Positions 26,701 to 40,752 of a stretch of DNA of 64,000 bases are shown one piece after another. The DNA comes from Formicarius rufipectus. Taxonomy: Eukaryota > Chordata > Aves > Passeriformes > Formicariidae. The DNA lies in assembly GCA_013399695.1 (NCBI GenBank), contig VXAU01002072.1, positions 1,005,037 through 1,069,036 on the forward strand, read 5' to 3'. The number at the start of each line of letters is the position of its first letter. The first letter of the stretch is position 1. The position numbers and the translations under genes were made by a program. A model generated the notes under the pieces. It searched no databases, was not told the DNA's origin, and worked only from the letters and a program-made list of their open reading frames with translations.

Positions 26701-29700
26701 ATGGAAAAGCTTTTTATTTCCATTGGAAAGACAGGTTATAAAATAATGTCGATGGTGGCTGCAGCTATGGGGCTATACCCAGCAAATGGCTCAGGCATGC
26801 AACTCTACCCAGATGGGACAGGTTGCTCATGTGGCTGTTGATACTGCTGTGTTTCACAGCAGAACACTGTCAGCCTCTACAAGCTCGTGCTGTTTGCCTT
26901 ACGTGCTGCTTTTAACACAAAACCATGTCCAATGTTAGTGGAAGCTCAGCTATTCACATATGAAGTCATCCTGAAAGCAATACATTGTCCTGTAGAACAT
27001 AAATCAAATCATATGTATGTATATTTTCCTCATCAGAGAAGATTATTGCAGCTATTGCTGAGAGAAGTCACTAAGGCCACTGTTCCCTTTGCTCAAATTC
27101 CTCATTGAAATGTTCACCTTTTAAGAGGCCAGTACAAAGCCAGACTATGAATAATAGGCAAGTAAAAGAGATTTGGGGAATTCATAGAGAACCATCCATC
27201 TACCTATACATGTAGCTCTCTTCCTCTATTGCTTCCCTTTTTAGCTATGGGACTACGAGTAAAACATTGTCTTCACTGAATAAAGAATTCAAAACAATTT
27301 TTAAAAGATGTGACCAGCCATAGGAAAAATGGCAAATGCACCATGATGATTATTTAAAACTTGGATTAGAATGTCATGCACTTCTAGCCCCAGTCTACCT
27401 AAACTCTGATCCATGGGTCAGATGAAGTGTAGTTTTATAGTGTTGCCATTAGAGGCCTTATTTTGTCTTGCTTCTGTGGCTTTTTAATATGCTTTGTGGA
27501 CAAACAAAACCTTCAGAATTATTTCCTTCTCATTCAGCATTTGCAGTCCCTGCTGTTTTTTGCTTAAGTTTTTCTTTTGGGCATTTTACCATAGGGTCCC
27601 AGATTTCTGGGGTGAAGGTGTAAAAGCTTACTCCATTTGTAATTTCTCCTCCAGGTCTTTCAGTTTTGTTCCTAGATAAAGGTAGGACTGAGAGCTTTCC
27701 CCCGGTCCCTACTCCTGGTGCTGTGAGATCTTCTGTGTGCTGGTAGGTGCTTCTCAGAGTAGCACTGGCAGTAACTACCCTCCTATTGTGATGACTCTGA
27801 CAGGGATGTAATGCATGGGAGGACTTCTGCAAAGCTGCTAAAGTGTGAGGAATTTGTGAGGAAGGAGGAGTGACCTTGGAGCTTGGCAGTGAATCTTGAA
27901 GTCACCTCTCCAGGCTGATGGTGAAGCCTTTGGTGACCTTGAATGTGATATACAGCATGATTAGCCAAGTTTATTGTGTAGCCACGTCTAAAAGTGGTAA
28001 TTGATAGTTCACCAATAGCCCTCACAGAGGGATGCAATGGGGGTGGACAAGGGCCTCTCTGTGTCTGGCACTATTCAGTATGTTGTTATCTGCACATATA
28101 ATGAAATGGCTTAGACTTAAAAATAATTTTGAGATATTGGAGATACAGGAGAAAAAAAAATCTTTGTAAGAGTGAAAATGTAAAGTATGTCAGTCGGACA
28201 AGGAGGAATGGGCTTTGATCTCAGCAAGAGGATTTTTTTTCTTGGTCAGTTACTTGAAAACATTTCTAATGGTGACACTCCTTCACATATGGCATAAAGA
28301 GGTTCTGCAGGCCAAAAGCCTAAAGAAACAGAGAAGAAGACTTGAAGAGCAGCATTCAAGGTACTGGGTTAGCCCTTTCATTTCTCAGGCCCTTCCTCTT
28401 TCCTCTGAACTCCTTTTGAGGATACAGGCAGTGTCACAGCTTGTGTTAGTCCCCAGCACCCTGGAGAGCCCTGCCCTGAGCCACAAAGCCTTGCTACATC
28501 CTAGAGGAAGGCTCAAAGAGGGAGAGAAACTCTCCTCTGTAACTCCTGGCTTGAATTTGCCAAACACAAGGAATTTGACATCTAAGCAAATTTTAGGAAC
28601 TATGCTTTAGAATTTTGTCCCTTCTACCTGTCCTTGAGTTTAGTGGGTGTGAGAGTGACTGAGTTGTAGCTGATTATGCTCTACAGAAACACCCCTGCAA
28701 GGAAGGTTTTGTAGACTTTGGGCTGTCTCCAAGGCCAGCTACCCAACAGGCCCAGTCCTGTGGTGTCTGTGAGACCACTGGAAGCTGGGAACAGACTCAC
28801 AGGCCACAGGAGGTGGTTCAAATGATAGTTTTTTTTTGCTCAAATTTTCCCATTAAAAGATGGATTGCTGTGTATTATACCAACCAAGAGTACTGTTTGA
28901 GTAGCACAAGCAAGTGGCTGTACATCTTGATTTGGGGGCTTACTTGAAAAGGTGTGGGAATCTTATCTTCCATGATGAGGCTGAATAGTTTTAGGGTCTA
29001 ATGCTCTTGGCACAGTAGCTAAAAAAAAGTAAAAATTAAATAGTTCTTTATGTGTCCAGGTCTGAATGAAGACAGAAAAATCAAAACAATGTTTTTGGAC
29101 TCCTCTTGGCTGTCATACGAGTCATTTAGTGACTCAATAAAAGTGTTGCTTCCAGGTTCCTCTTCTAGAACCACATACCACATACCACACATGTATACAC
29201 ACACATGCACACACACACAGAGTGCACAGTTAACGAAAGGTCTCTCTCATCTTGTCTGGCTTTTGCCATGCCCATGGATGCCCTGACCCTGCTGTTACTG
29301 GTTTAGCCCTAGGCACACACAGGATGGAAAATGTCAGGGAACCTAAAGGTCTTGCCAAAGTGTCCTGGCCCCTGATAGACCATAGGAAGCAGAAGCATTG
29401 CATTTATCTCCAGCTATTCCTGAGCTAAATAAAAATAGTATTTGTGTCATCTAACATCCTGGTATTCATATTTCAGGAGGCAGAGCTTAATTTCTTAATT
29501 AACATGAGTAAATAATTAAAATTGCCCCCACCACTTCTAGGGAAAAATCATTAAAAAATTATCTTATTATATGGGAATAAGATTATGTAAAAAAAAAAAG
29601 AGGAAGCTGTTCATGTGCATCGCCATTTGTCACTGTTGCTGTCTTGTGTGTCCCTTGTTAAGTGAAAGGAACATTTTCCCTTCGTCTATCTTGTTTTATG

Positions 29701-32700
29701 TTTATTATGTCTTGTCACCTTGTGGCACATCCAGCTAGATTTGCTAGAATTGGATGTGGATATTAATAATTACTTGTCTGAGCTAAATGAAAGTGCTAAT
29801 GAAGTCAAGGCCCCTCTGGGGTTAAGGTCTGGGCTTCTATTTCTATGAAGGTGTAGCTGAATTTTTGTGAAGAAAGCTAACATTATCTCCCCAAAAACAC
29901 TTCTCTTGAGTGATAATACACCATATCATCTGCCTTAGCAAATAGTAACAAGTGCTACAGGGCAGCAAGGAATTTGTGAAATGTTGAGGAGGAAAAATAA
30001 AATTGCTGCAAACCACCCAAAGGCTACAGAGCTTAACTCAGCATGTGGCTGAACTGAAGGCAGAGCTATTTTAAATAATTGATAGTGTTGTAAATGTACA
30101 TGATGTGGTACAGGAAGAGGTCAGTGCCTAACACGTTATAAGCCCTTGCCCTGAAGGGTTTGTGGCCTAATAGTGCAAGTGGAGGAAAACCCTGGTACCC
30201 TTCATGAGTGGGAGGGGCTGCAAGTGGTTGCGTGGCTTTTGGAACAGAGATGTCTGAAGGAGTGTGGGGGTGCAAATTCAGGAGTGAGGTCAGTAGCTAG
30301 AAACAAGTGAGGGAGACCAGCAGAAAGTCAGATGCAGCCTGGCGGAGGCAACCAGACAATTCAGAGCTGTGCCGTTTTAAGCAGAATGACTAAAACACAT
30401 TGGTGATTCAGCAGCAATGCTGGTGTGCCAGCAGAACTTTGGGAGCTCATGTGAAATGAGATCAGATACTCTGAACCCAGGGTCTGGTGTGATTGGTGCA
30501 AATAGGGAATCCTGTGACTGAGACCTCCTGAGCTCAGATGTAGGGTGCTTAAGGCAGCGGGTAGAAGACTCTGAAGATGACACTAGTTATCTGAAGTATT
30601 AGGATATAGGGAGGATTACACCACAGGAGCAAGAAAATTCATTGATATTTCCTACCACATTACCCCTGGATGCAGTACAGTTTAACCTGTGTAACTTGGT
30701 CCAGAGGGAAATGGCAACACTCAGAAAGCTTCTATTAAGATAGTCTCATGTAGATGTGTAGATGTGTCCCCCCCCTCCTCCCTGATCTCTGTTTTGCTGA
30801 CTCTCACGGTGTGGGACACCTACTGACTGGATCAAAGCCTCAAGGGGCAGGGAGAGCTGTGCCAGTGACACAGCTGGTTGCCATTACATTATTTACTCCT
30901 TACCCTGGAACGTAAATATAATAATGAAATGGATGTTATCTTAAAGAGGGAGAAAATAGCAAGCAAACAAGATTTTTTTTAGATCTGACAGGTTCAGCTC
31001 TAACACATTTGCATCTTAAACATCTGTCTATGTGTAAAGAATTTTCATACATTTGGATGCACAGAATCAAATCCACTTCAGTGCCATACTCAACAGCTGC
31101 CACGAGCATTTTCTGATACAACTAACTCAGAGTATGTTAAGTAATTTATTAATATTTTAAGAAGAGGTGCTTTTGATAGAAAAAAATACCATTCCACTTT
31201 TCCCCATCTAGCAGAGATTTTTTGAGGACAGCTTTTAACACTGGCTTTTAAACAGAATTCCCCATTGCTCTCCCTAGAATCCCAGTTCTGAAAAGTGGTG
31301 TGGTACCACCATATGTTAGCTTCTCAAAAACGTTGTATTTAACTAAGCAATGAGAAGTCAATTTTGTGATACAGAACAAATGTAGAGCCATATGGTGAGT
31401 AGACCTGCTGGGGGAACACCAAACTTTCTGGTTTACAGAACAAAAATGCTTCAGTAATTTTACTGTCTATTGCCTAGTCTGCTTCCAAGAGAGCCTGTGA
31501 AATCAAGACATATGGGGCGGAATACATTGCACCTAACTTGAGTCATCTACAATTCAAGCAGCTGCATCTGAACTAGGCACCTTGGGTTATCTTTACTGTC
31601 AACAGATAGGCACTTTAAAAGTGCTTGACATATCTCTATTTTAGATGTCTGGTTTGTGATAAAATTAACCACTTTTATTCAGAACTGGTTTTTTTTTCCC
31701 TTTGGGATTGACTACACAGAAATCTTAGGATGAAAACATCCCCAATCTCAACATAAATGTTCAGAAGAATTCCACCTATGAGTGAGATTTTTGGACCTAG
31801 AGGATATCAAAAGTGTCCAAAAGTGCAGATGCATGGTATGATTTCCACAGAAACTGGAAGATTCATTCATTCTTGTGGAAGAAAAATGCCTTGATCATCC
31901 AAAATATTTTCTGGGAAATGAATTTTGATTGACATATTTTGTTGAATTTTTGTTTTATCACACTTTTCTCTCTATTTAAAAAACCACTGACAACAAAGAA
32001 ATAGGTGAAGTCGATGCTGCTTTGCAGTGTTTGGTAGAATGGGGATGGAATATAGGCCCTTGCATGTTTGTCTCACACTGCACTTTGCAATGTGAGGCCT
32101 CACTGTTTCAGAAAAATTCCTATTACTTCTTGAACTCTGCAAGATATCCTAGTGGAAGGATGAAATACGTGTAGCACAAGCTGTCTATGGGAAAGCCTGG
32201 AAAATGTATTTGCAGAGTTTGTCTCTGCCAGTGTAACATTCTATGGCATAAACTGAGTTGCTAAATTAGAAACCCTCTTTATTCTGTTAAAATGTCACAA
32301 CAATTTCTATCCTTGAGCGTCATTCTTTGGAGCCCACCCAGACATGCACATTGTTTTGCTGCTGTAGTTCTTCTTTTGATTGTGACGGAAGTCTAGCATT
32401 CTTGGTAAAGAGGAATGAAGGGCTTGTCTGAAGCCAAAAATAACTAATAAGGAAGCAAGGAAAAGGTTGATAATACATTCCCCCTGTAGGGAACCAGTAC
32501 AGGCACTACAGTGGCTTAAGCTGATGTCCTTTGCTTTATAAAACTGCTTAGCTCTACCAGCTCCTCTTGGCCTCTCTTCTTTAAGGCCTACCACTGTAGA
32601 TTTTACTTTTTTCATTCAGTGAGGGCACATTAGGTACTGTGTCCCACCCTCTGACGAGCAGACGTGCTCTGCATTTCTGAAATTGTATTTCAGCAGATCA

Positions 32701-34092
32701 GGGAGGAAGAGGACACAATATTGATTTGGAAAACTGCATTACATTAATGGCAGCTCCTCTCTTTTTGGTTTAATTATAAAAAGCAGTCATGAATACAGAT
32801 CTGTTCCTGTGTCTGTGGAAAACTGAAACTTCACTGAAAGCAAAATTAAAGCTCTGATTGCATAGGTGGTCAACAGAATATCCATTTACAACTATATTTC
32901 TTTTAGCAAGAGTAAGGAATTATATAAAATAAATGCAAGTACAAAATGTTACACTTTCAAATAGGGTATGTATCAACAAATAATAATAGTTCAATACGAA
33001 ACTTTCAAGGAAGGCAAAAGCATCTGCATCCAGGAAAACAGCTGATGTGTGAAGGCAAAAAGATAAGGTCCACACCTGCTAGACTTTTTTGCATAGGAGT
33101 TTCTTGATGCCTCAGTGGGATTTTGACATGAAGACTATGGGTGATGTGTCTAGACTGTGTGCGTTCTCGGGACTGCACTTTCTTGTAAGTAACTCTATAT
33201 AAATGGATTATACAGTTTAGTTTTCTGCTTTCATGGGGTCTCTGTGAGCGTCAAGAAACTCACAGCATCAAGAGTGTGTTGTCTAATCATCTTACTAGGA
33301 GTCAGAGGCATGAAAGCCTGTACTGTTCATTATCAGTAGAATAGCCCATTTACAGTAACTTTAATATTCCCTTTTAAATTCTAGATGAAACTTCAGAGTT
33401 TTGAAAACAGGAAAACAATCCACAGTCTATCTACACATTGCATATACTACCATATAAACAAAACAAACATAAGGCAATGACAAAGGAGCAGCTCTTCAAC
33501 ATATGGGCTGAATGATTAGCAAAGAGGTTATTTTTAAGTATAAAACCCCTTTATCTGTCCTTAAAGTTCCCACTTGTTTAGAGGAATATTTCTGAGGCTG
33601 CTGCCTTTCTTCTACAGCTGTCTGTGCACTCTTCTGTATGATCCATACAACATTCAGAAATGTATACTCGTAACTAATTGACTTGTCTGCTGACTACTTC
33701 TGACACAATTGTTCAACATAACAAATTCAGCAATTAAAATTATAGCAAAGCAATTGAAAATCACACAATGAACTCTTTAGCCTCAAATACGAATCTTTCA
33801 GAATTAGTTGGGAAAAGAGCACATTTAATTGTTTCCCATAGGATCAACCACAAATAAAGCACAAATGTAAATATTTGTCTGAAAAATGCTACCTCTGCTA
33901 GCAACTAAGTCAAGGCACTGCAAAATGCAGGACAGATTTTGATCTCAGTTTGCAGTGAGTTTATTGCTGAAGTCAGAAGGAATACTGCACAGCGCAGGGA
34001 GGGGGAAAGGGTCCTTCACTCTCTTAAACAAATATTGCATGCAAGGCTACATCCCACTGAAGCTGGAGGGTGCAAAAGTGGATTTAAAAAAT
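23786..34092. other. Non-coding stretch, no gene seen
   Basis: No coding frame with a recognisable product; the longest is 131 codons at 28215-28610 (+). It contains an A-rich run at about 24104-24140, a CA tract at 29171-29219, an A11-12 run near 29590 and a C8 run at 30769-30776. The remainder is ordinary AT-leaning sequence with no CpG cluster. I could not identify further LINE, LTR or SINE copies. Confidence 0.65.
29171..29219. repeat. Imperfect CA dinucleotide tract
   Basis: Alternating CA/ACAC units are interrupted by ta, tg and cat. The longest uninterrupted run is about five CA units at 29210-29219. Confidence 0.85.
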
Positions 34093-34112
34093 TTATTTGC
34101 ATATGCAAATAA
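34093..34112. promoter_or_regulatory. 20-bp palindrome of two octamer (POU) sites
   Basis: The 20 bases are their own reverse complement, centred between 34102 and 34103. The core is ATTTGCAT followed immediately by ATGCAAAT. Each half is the consensus octamer bound by POU-domain factors (Oct-1/Oct-4 class). The centre ttGCATATGCaa closely resembles the MORE element known to bind POU dimers. A run of A (34085-34090, 34117-34125) flanks both sides. No gene or CpG cluster is adjacent, so if it is functional it would be a distal element. A chance occurrence in AT-rich DNA cannot be excluded. Confidence 0.45.
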
Positions 34113-37100
34113 GAATAAAAAAAAAGTCAGGAGATCATCACCTACAAGAAAGGCCTGGATGAAGTTGGTGAGAGCCTACTGGAGAACATTTTTGCAAGTG
34201 AAATATGTTTTACAGATGGAAGTAAAGATAACCCTCTCCAGCCTGCCATCAGAGCGACAGAGATGATGAGAAAACAACTGAAAGGACAGTGCGTGAACAA
34301 GCCCTGAGAAGAGCCTAGCACAAAGAGCTGTTCTTTGACAGGCAGCAGAATGGTGGCTTGTTTGGTAAATCCCTAGGTATTAAAATCTGTGTTTTTAAGG
34401 TGTTTGAAAGTAATGAGAGACCTAGGACCTTCACTAAGTCTTCTTGTCAAATCAGCAGAGAAGACATCTAGCTCTGGGTAATGGCTCTGTTCAAGAAGTC
34501 ATAAGAAGAATCAGTCAGATCATTGCTTAATATTTCAGTGAAGATTGCCTCAGACCACATGGGCCAGCAATAATCCAATCCATGCTCAGAGCTCCTGTCA
34601 TCCAGATATCCAAATGACTTTCTAAGAAATTATATAAGCTTCTCATCAGATGAGCCTTATCACTTAAAAGATGGACATGACTATGTGCACGTATGTTAAG
34701 AGAATTATACAATTAAACAGACGCTTATAGACAGAGCCAGGACATAACCCAGCCTTCCTGACTCCATCCTCTGTTAATACCAGATGGAGCATTTTCTTCC
34801 TTATTCTTCAAACAAATATTTCAGCTGTTTGTCAAAATTTGCAGGTAAAATCCTGTTCTGCATCCCCAGGAAATGTGATATAAATGTCATAGGTCTAGGA
34901 GTACTCACCTTTTTGTACACCTTCAGTGGCACATACTGGAATTTTCAAAGGTACTGCAGCTTAAACACAACTGAAAGCCACCCTTGCTTTTCATCTCCTC
35001 TCTAGTCCTCTTCTAGCATTCACCAACACAGGCTCAAGTGCCCAGGTTTTACTGCTATCTTCAGTAGTGTTTTAACCAAAGGAGTATTTGCTGCTGCCAA
35101 TTTCTTGGGTTTCAACTGTTGTGCTGTCAGTACTGTATAAAGGGACTGAAATACAGTGAAGAATCTTGCTGTCACCTACTTTTGACTCATGTATTTTCCC
35201 CTTCTGCATATTTGTGTGTTATATGTATAGTTACCAGGTCAAACAATAAAACCACATGAAGTGGCCAAGCCATTTTAAAATACTACCCTTTGAAATGTTT
35301 TCTCTCCTGTAGTTAAAGCAATGTTAGCTAAATATAAGTACCTAGACATAGAATTATGATAGAGGGCTTCTTTTTGAGCCTTTGTATGTACACTTCCCAG
35401 AGAGTTCATAAAATCCACTAATGGTGAACTAATGGGATAGAGTTTGTAGTAGCCAACCTCTTGACCTACCACACTGCCCCTGCCTTCTGATGGCCACATC
35501 ACCAAAATTATAGAGCAGGACATTTTTAAAAAACAGAACTATGGTACTTTAATCTACATAATATAATTTTTCAGTAGAGGACAAACACACTGTTGATGTA
35601 GGTGACTTATTACAAATACTGACATTGCACATGGTTGACCCAAATGGCACAAATTCAGATTCTGACTGAAATGTGTTAAGCTGCATGTTTGTGGCCCATC
35701 ACTGTAGTTTACAGTTGCTAAAAATATTCATGCACTGCACAGATGGTAGAACTCATTTAGTCCAAAAAAGTCATGAAGAAACAAGTTTTAATGATAATTT
35801 GGGGCTTTTTTGCTTGCATACTCTTTAAGGTGAGAGAAAGAATTAAGAGAAAAAAAGGCTGGCAATCTTTGTGTGGAAGGTAATGCTGTAGTCAGGACAG
35901 TTTCAATTTGTTTTAGATCCATCTATGCCTGAATTTCAAGAGAACTTTGTTCTTGACAGCATTTTGCCTGAATTTCAGTCCTACACCACACCTCCTCAGA
36001 CCAAACACTGACCCTGGCAGTGTCATGTAGAAGATTGCTTCTGTTTCTGGGAGAGGGGTAAAAACACATACAAGAATGTGATGTCCTTAGTCTGACAAGG
36101 TAAGGTTGTCTCTTCCTTGCAACTCTAGTTCCCTCCTACTTGCACTTTAATAATCTGGGCTGTGCTTTAACCTGGACATCTGGCAAAGACATGGATAACC
36201 AGGCTAGCAGGGTCAAATCCAGGCATCTATCCGGCCTGACTTTAGGGTTGTTTCTGGAGCTGGAAGAATGTGGAATAAGATGACTCTGGCACTAGTTTTC
36301 CCTTATAAAGAACAATAGAGATAATAATCAGAACAATTATGCAAAACTCACCAAAACTTTCAGGAATTTACAAGTAAGTACTGATAAATATTCAAGTAGC
36401 AATTTGTGCGATGGCAAGTGCAAGTCCTTCTTTTTTAATCTAGACAAAGCAGAGAACAAACACCAAGAAGCCATGAGAAAAGTGGTTACACTGATATAAA
36501 AAGGTGCAGCTGAAGTAAAAGTAGTTGCTAAATGTTAGCAAATACAGCGTAGTAAGGAAGATCTATAAAAATAGGTACAAAGAGACAACTGGGGGAAGAG
36601 AAGTCTCAAATTGTCGATAACTCTTTACAAATATCAGAAGGTACCTCCTGTATCCTCTTACTGAATTGTAAGCAGAGAAAAATCTGTTTGGAAAAGAGTG
36701 AAAGACACTGTGTTTATACTGCTTTTATAAAGTCTTTTCCTCAGTACATATGTGTCCACATGTTTCCATTTCAACTTTATAGTTATTTTTGACTCACAGC
36801 AGGTAAAAAAGAAGAGGGACATTTTGGTCTTTGACAGATAGTATTTGTAATGCTCCAAATGTCTCTGTGGGTACTTTCCCTCCATCCCTGACTAGGGGTG
36901 GGGGGAGAAGCATGACCTATCTTCATTCTACCTACCACCTCCTTCAGGGCTGAGAAGCCAATTTCTGTCTTTGACCAGCCCACTGTATCACTGCTCATGG
37001 CCTTCTGCTAACTTTTCAAAAAAATGCCTCCGTGCTCTATCTCACACTGTCCCAAATACTCAAGATCTCCCAGAAACATCTGCATAGCTGCCTCATAATT

Positions 37101-39094
37101 TCTCTTCAGTTCTCCCTTAAAACTCTGCTTTTGCCATACTGTCTCCATGACCATGCATGAGACTCACTAGATTGAAAAAATTTTTGTTTCATCAATTCCT
37201 TAGGCTTGTTCTCTTGTCTGCTTTTCTGCCTATCTTCTGCATCTTTTTCTAGCTTTAAACTGTAGATTTTTGGTGGCCAGAACTGTCTTCTCAGTGGCTG
37301 CTTAAACATGGTCCTGTACAAAGACTGTCTTTCCTGGCAGGGACACCTTGTCTCTCTAGCACACTACAGATCAGCTGTGGTAGTTGTCAATTTATTAAAT
37401 TATCTTTTTTTCTGGATTTAGATCTCCCCCCAGAAAAAATCCTTACTACTAGTACCAAAGTCTTAGCAAGGACTACTGGTGTCCTGAGAGAAGAGATGAA
37501 CCATGGTTTAATGTACTTGTAATGCCCTGGATGATGCAGAGGCATGTCCTTCCTGCACAGAATCCTGCCCATCACCTTCATACCCAGTTTCAGAATTAAT
37601 GAATTTAGTGGCAAACCCATACCATATGTCCCTGTGGGCAGGCCATCATCACCTAAGAAGCATCTAAGGACCAGACCCTAAAGAGCATTTAGGCTATTTA
37701 AGTGATCGATATACCCCAATTCCAATAGGAAGGGAGATTTCCAAATATAAATTATTTTTTAAAAACTCATACTTCCTCATCACTCATATGTTGTACAGTT
37801 GGACAGTAATGGAGGGACTTGTATAACTTTCATTTTCTTAAAAGACCAAGAAACTTCATAGTTGCATTACAGTCCTTGTGCTAAAAGGGCACACTTCCTC
37901 TTCTTAGAGGTACTTTAGAAGCTAATCTGTGGAGGAAACCAAAATACTGTCTGTCATTGTCTCATTAGTTCTTCTGCAACCTGATTTTGCATTCAGAAAT
38001 AGATTTTAGTCATCAAAATCAGAGGTACATAAACTGTGGTGCCTTGTGGGAAGTAGACAGCAGGGAAACAGAACTGTGGGTGAGGGTGGATGGTAGGTAG
38101 AAGCAGGATATGATCAGTGGAAAATGGACTCTCTGGGTCTTCACTAAACACTGTGCAGGTTTTAGTGGATGGACCATGTTAGTGTCAACACCACAGGCTC
38201 TAATCTTATTGTCCACCTTCAGATCCTACACACTAATATGTGTTCTTAGATCAGACACAGATGAGCAGCTTTGCTAAAAAGAGAAAGATACATCTGGAGC
38301 AGTTTCCTTCTGAATTATGGCACAGTGATGGTGAACGGCTTCAAATATTCTTAACAAGAAAAGTCATGGATCTTGACCCTAGCAATTCATCTACAAACAA
38401 GGACATAACAGGTCCGTGAAACTACCCAATTAATTGTATTTATTTGCTGTGTTTATTGACCAGCCTGATCAGATCACTGGGATTTGCTGGAAAGTCACTG
38501 AACACACTGCTGCAGCTGTCAGTAGCACCTGCAGCCCAGCCCTGCTGAGTATGAACCTGGTGGCCAGATTTCCCAGGTAAAAATAAAGACGTTCTGGATT
38601 ACCAGACTCCCTGAGGAGCTCAAATGCTTTCTTTTTCTGTGGACAAATTCACCACTGAAACCTTACTCTTGAAATGTTACTGTTTTAGAATCTGAAGGGC
38701 TTGGCACTAAGCAAATGCAACTAAGATGTATGTACCCAAGACTGCCTGGTCCCTGCTAATATTTTTCTGGCTTGGATTAAATTTTCTGAGCATATCATCT
38801 GCTTTTCCTTCAGGATAAACATAGAAAACTCCACCAGCTCATCTGGAACGGGAGGGACCTCCACCCCTCCTGAAGACACAGTGGGGCTGGAGTGGGAATG
38901 CCTAAGGGTATGCTGATGCAAGATGACAGTGCAGGAGATAACCTCAATTGTGCCTGTGTGCCTATAAGGAATTCAGCAAGAAAGTTCACAGAAATTCTGG
39001 AAAGACAGGAAAGGCATGAAGACCACAGGGAAATCCCCAGATCTTTAAGAACAGCAGAGTAAGGAAAGTTTCCTAACTGAGCATCTCAGGGTCA
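34113..39094. other. Non-coding stretch, no gene seen
   Basis: Open frames are at most 82 codons, with no known motif. There is an isolated G cluster at 36895-36906 (ggggtgggggga). The rest is AT-leaning sequence without CpG clusters or nameable repeats. Confidence 0.65.
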
Positions 39095-39540
39095 TGGTTG
39101 CGTTATAGCCTCACTGTTCCCAGCGCTGCCTCTCTGGGGACCAGACCTCTAGTCATGGGTTCAATTTCAAGTCAGGCCTTTAGACCTCCATCTCAGCTGT
39201 GGTGTTGGGGTGCTGGTCTTCAGTGCCACCACATCTATGCCCAGCCACAGACTGACTTGATCCTGGCTTGTGTACTGACTTGACCTTGGACCCATCTCAG
39301 CACCACAGAGGTGCCCAGTGATCTGGACTCTTGGTGGAACTGTCCTCAACTCCGCTGCTCCATGCCTGGGGTAAAGTCCTGCCCCATCTATCCCCATGGT
39401 AAGTCCCTGCATGGCCTGGTCCCCAGGGAGGTGCTGGCCCAGTGGCATCCTGGTGAAGCCCTGTCAGAAGCATGGGACCGCAACTCCCTCCCTTGCTTGC
39501 AGCTGTGCTCACGAAGTATTGCTGGGTAGGATCTCTGTAA
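39095..39540. other. GC-rich block with internal degenerate repeat
   Basis: This block is clearly richer in G+C than both sides and open in overlapping frames on both strands (39167-39448 -, 39297-39563 -, 39311-39529 +, 39396-39632 +), as expected where stop codons are rare. The 16-mers starting at 39251 and 39274 match at 14 of 16 positions, sharing actgacttga, with a 23-bp period. The word style (repeated ctggacttgacc-like units) resembles degraded dispersed repeats, but I cannot assign a family. None of the translated frames has a recognisable domain. Confidence 0.4.
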
Positions 39541-40745
39541 ACAGGGACTTCTTGCATCTGCAAATGTCTGCTTTCACCAGTGATTTCTCAGACAATGCAC
39601 AGAACCCTGAATTCTATGTAATTCAGAGTTGAGAAAGCAATGAAGAGCACATGGCTTTGGTTTTACCAAGTTGCTGTATGTGCACAAGAATACAAGAGGT
39701 ACCTGTTTCAAATGGAGTCCTTATTTTTTGTCTCACAGTGTTCTTGCTTTGTACAGGCTCTCCCCTCAAAGGGATTTTCTCTTTTGCAATCTGATCCTTA
39801 GCTAGTAGTTTGGCACTGAAACCTCTCCACCACACAGCACAGGACTGCTGGGCACAATGAATCTTTGTTATAGGTCACTTCTCACTGAAGAAATGGAGAC
39901 CTCTAGCTCTTCAGCTTCATATGGATAATATTTGGTTAACAGTTCCTGTTAATGACATAGCACCAGATGTTCAGTACAGTCTTACATAGTATGAAACACA
40001 AGCAGAGATCTATCTTGAGGCTGGTCCCTCACTGCCACCCTTTCACAATTTGGTCAAATTAGAAGAAGACCCACTTCTTTTTCTTCACAATTTTTCCTTT
40101 TGAAATTTGTGACATTTTGCAAAATGTTAGTAGTTTTTTTGCATTACTTTGTAGAAAAAGGTAGAGTCCTGTTGGTGTGGTTTGTTTGTTTCTTTACAAA
40201 TCAGCTCCTCTTTTTTTTTTTTTTTTTTCCCCCAGTCGGAAGTGACCTTTAAATTTTCATTACAAACTCCCACAGCACTAAGGGTCTTTGCAGAGGGATT
40301 TCTTGGTGCTGATAGTTATGGTGCAAATTGCATTGGTTTCTTGATGTCTTCTCCTTACTGCTGTATGTTTAGTAAATTAACTTTTAAAAAATCATGTTAT
40401 GAGTGGTTTTAAAAGCTGCTTAGAGCCAGGAAAAAGTAAGGAGACATGGTGGAAGTGACAATGCTTGTTGTTGTAGTGTCAGGCAATTCTCAGATACAAA
40501 TAAGAAGATGTTAACAGCTCTCCCCAGGATACTTGGAGCCAAAGAAGTTGAGAGGAGAAGGGACAGAGAGGTAGAAGGTGAAAGAGATCACCACAGCTGT
40601 TTAGTCAGTCCATAAGAGAAGAGCAAAAGGAGGATGTTACCCTTCATTATTGGTGTCTAGAGCATTTCATATTGCCTAACGTGGTGGCTACATTTGTGAA
40701 CCTGCTGGATTCTGAGCTGTTGTTGGGCAATTCTTGAAAATTCTT
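39541..40745. other. Non-coding stretch, no gene seen
   Basis: Ordinary sequence apart from the T18 run described separately. The G/A-rich segment at about 40540-40630 shows no gene. Confidence 0.6.
40211..40235 (+). repeat. T18 tract followed by C5-AG
   Basis: Eighteen consecutive T are followed by five C and AG (40234-40235). Formally this is a very strong polypyrimidine tract plus 3' splice acceptor. It may also simply be a poly-T microsatellite, or the reverse of a poly-A tail. I see no open, recognisable exon after it; the 76-codon frame across it (40182-40412) has no known motif. Confidence 0.7.
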
Positions 40746-40752
40746 TAGTGCA
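40746..40752 (+). repeat. Putative target-site duplication, left copy
   Basis: The word tagtgca, identical to 41161-41167, brackets the LTR-like block. Seven bases is longer than the usual 4-6 for retroviruses, so one or more bases may match by chance. Confidence 0.5.
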
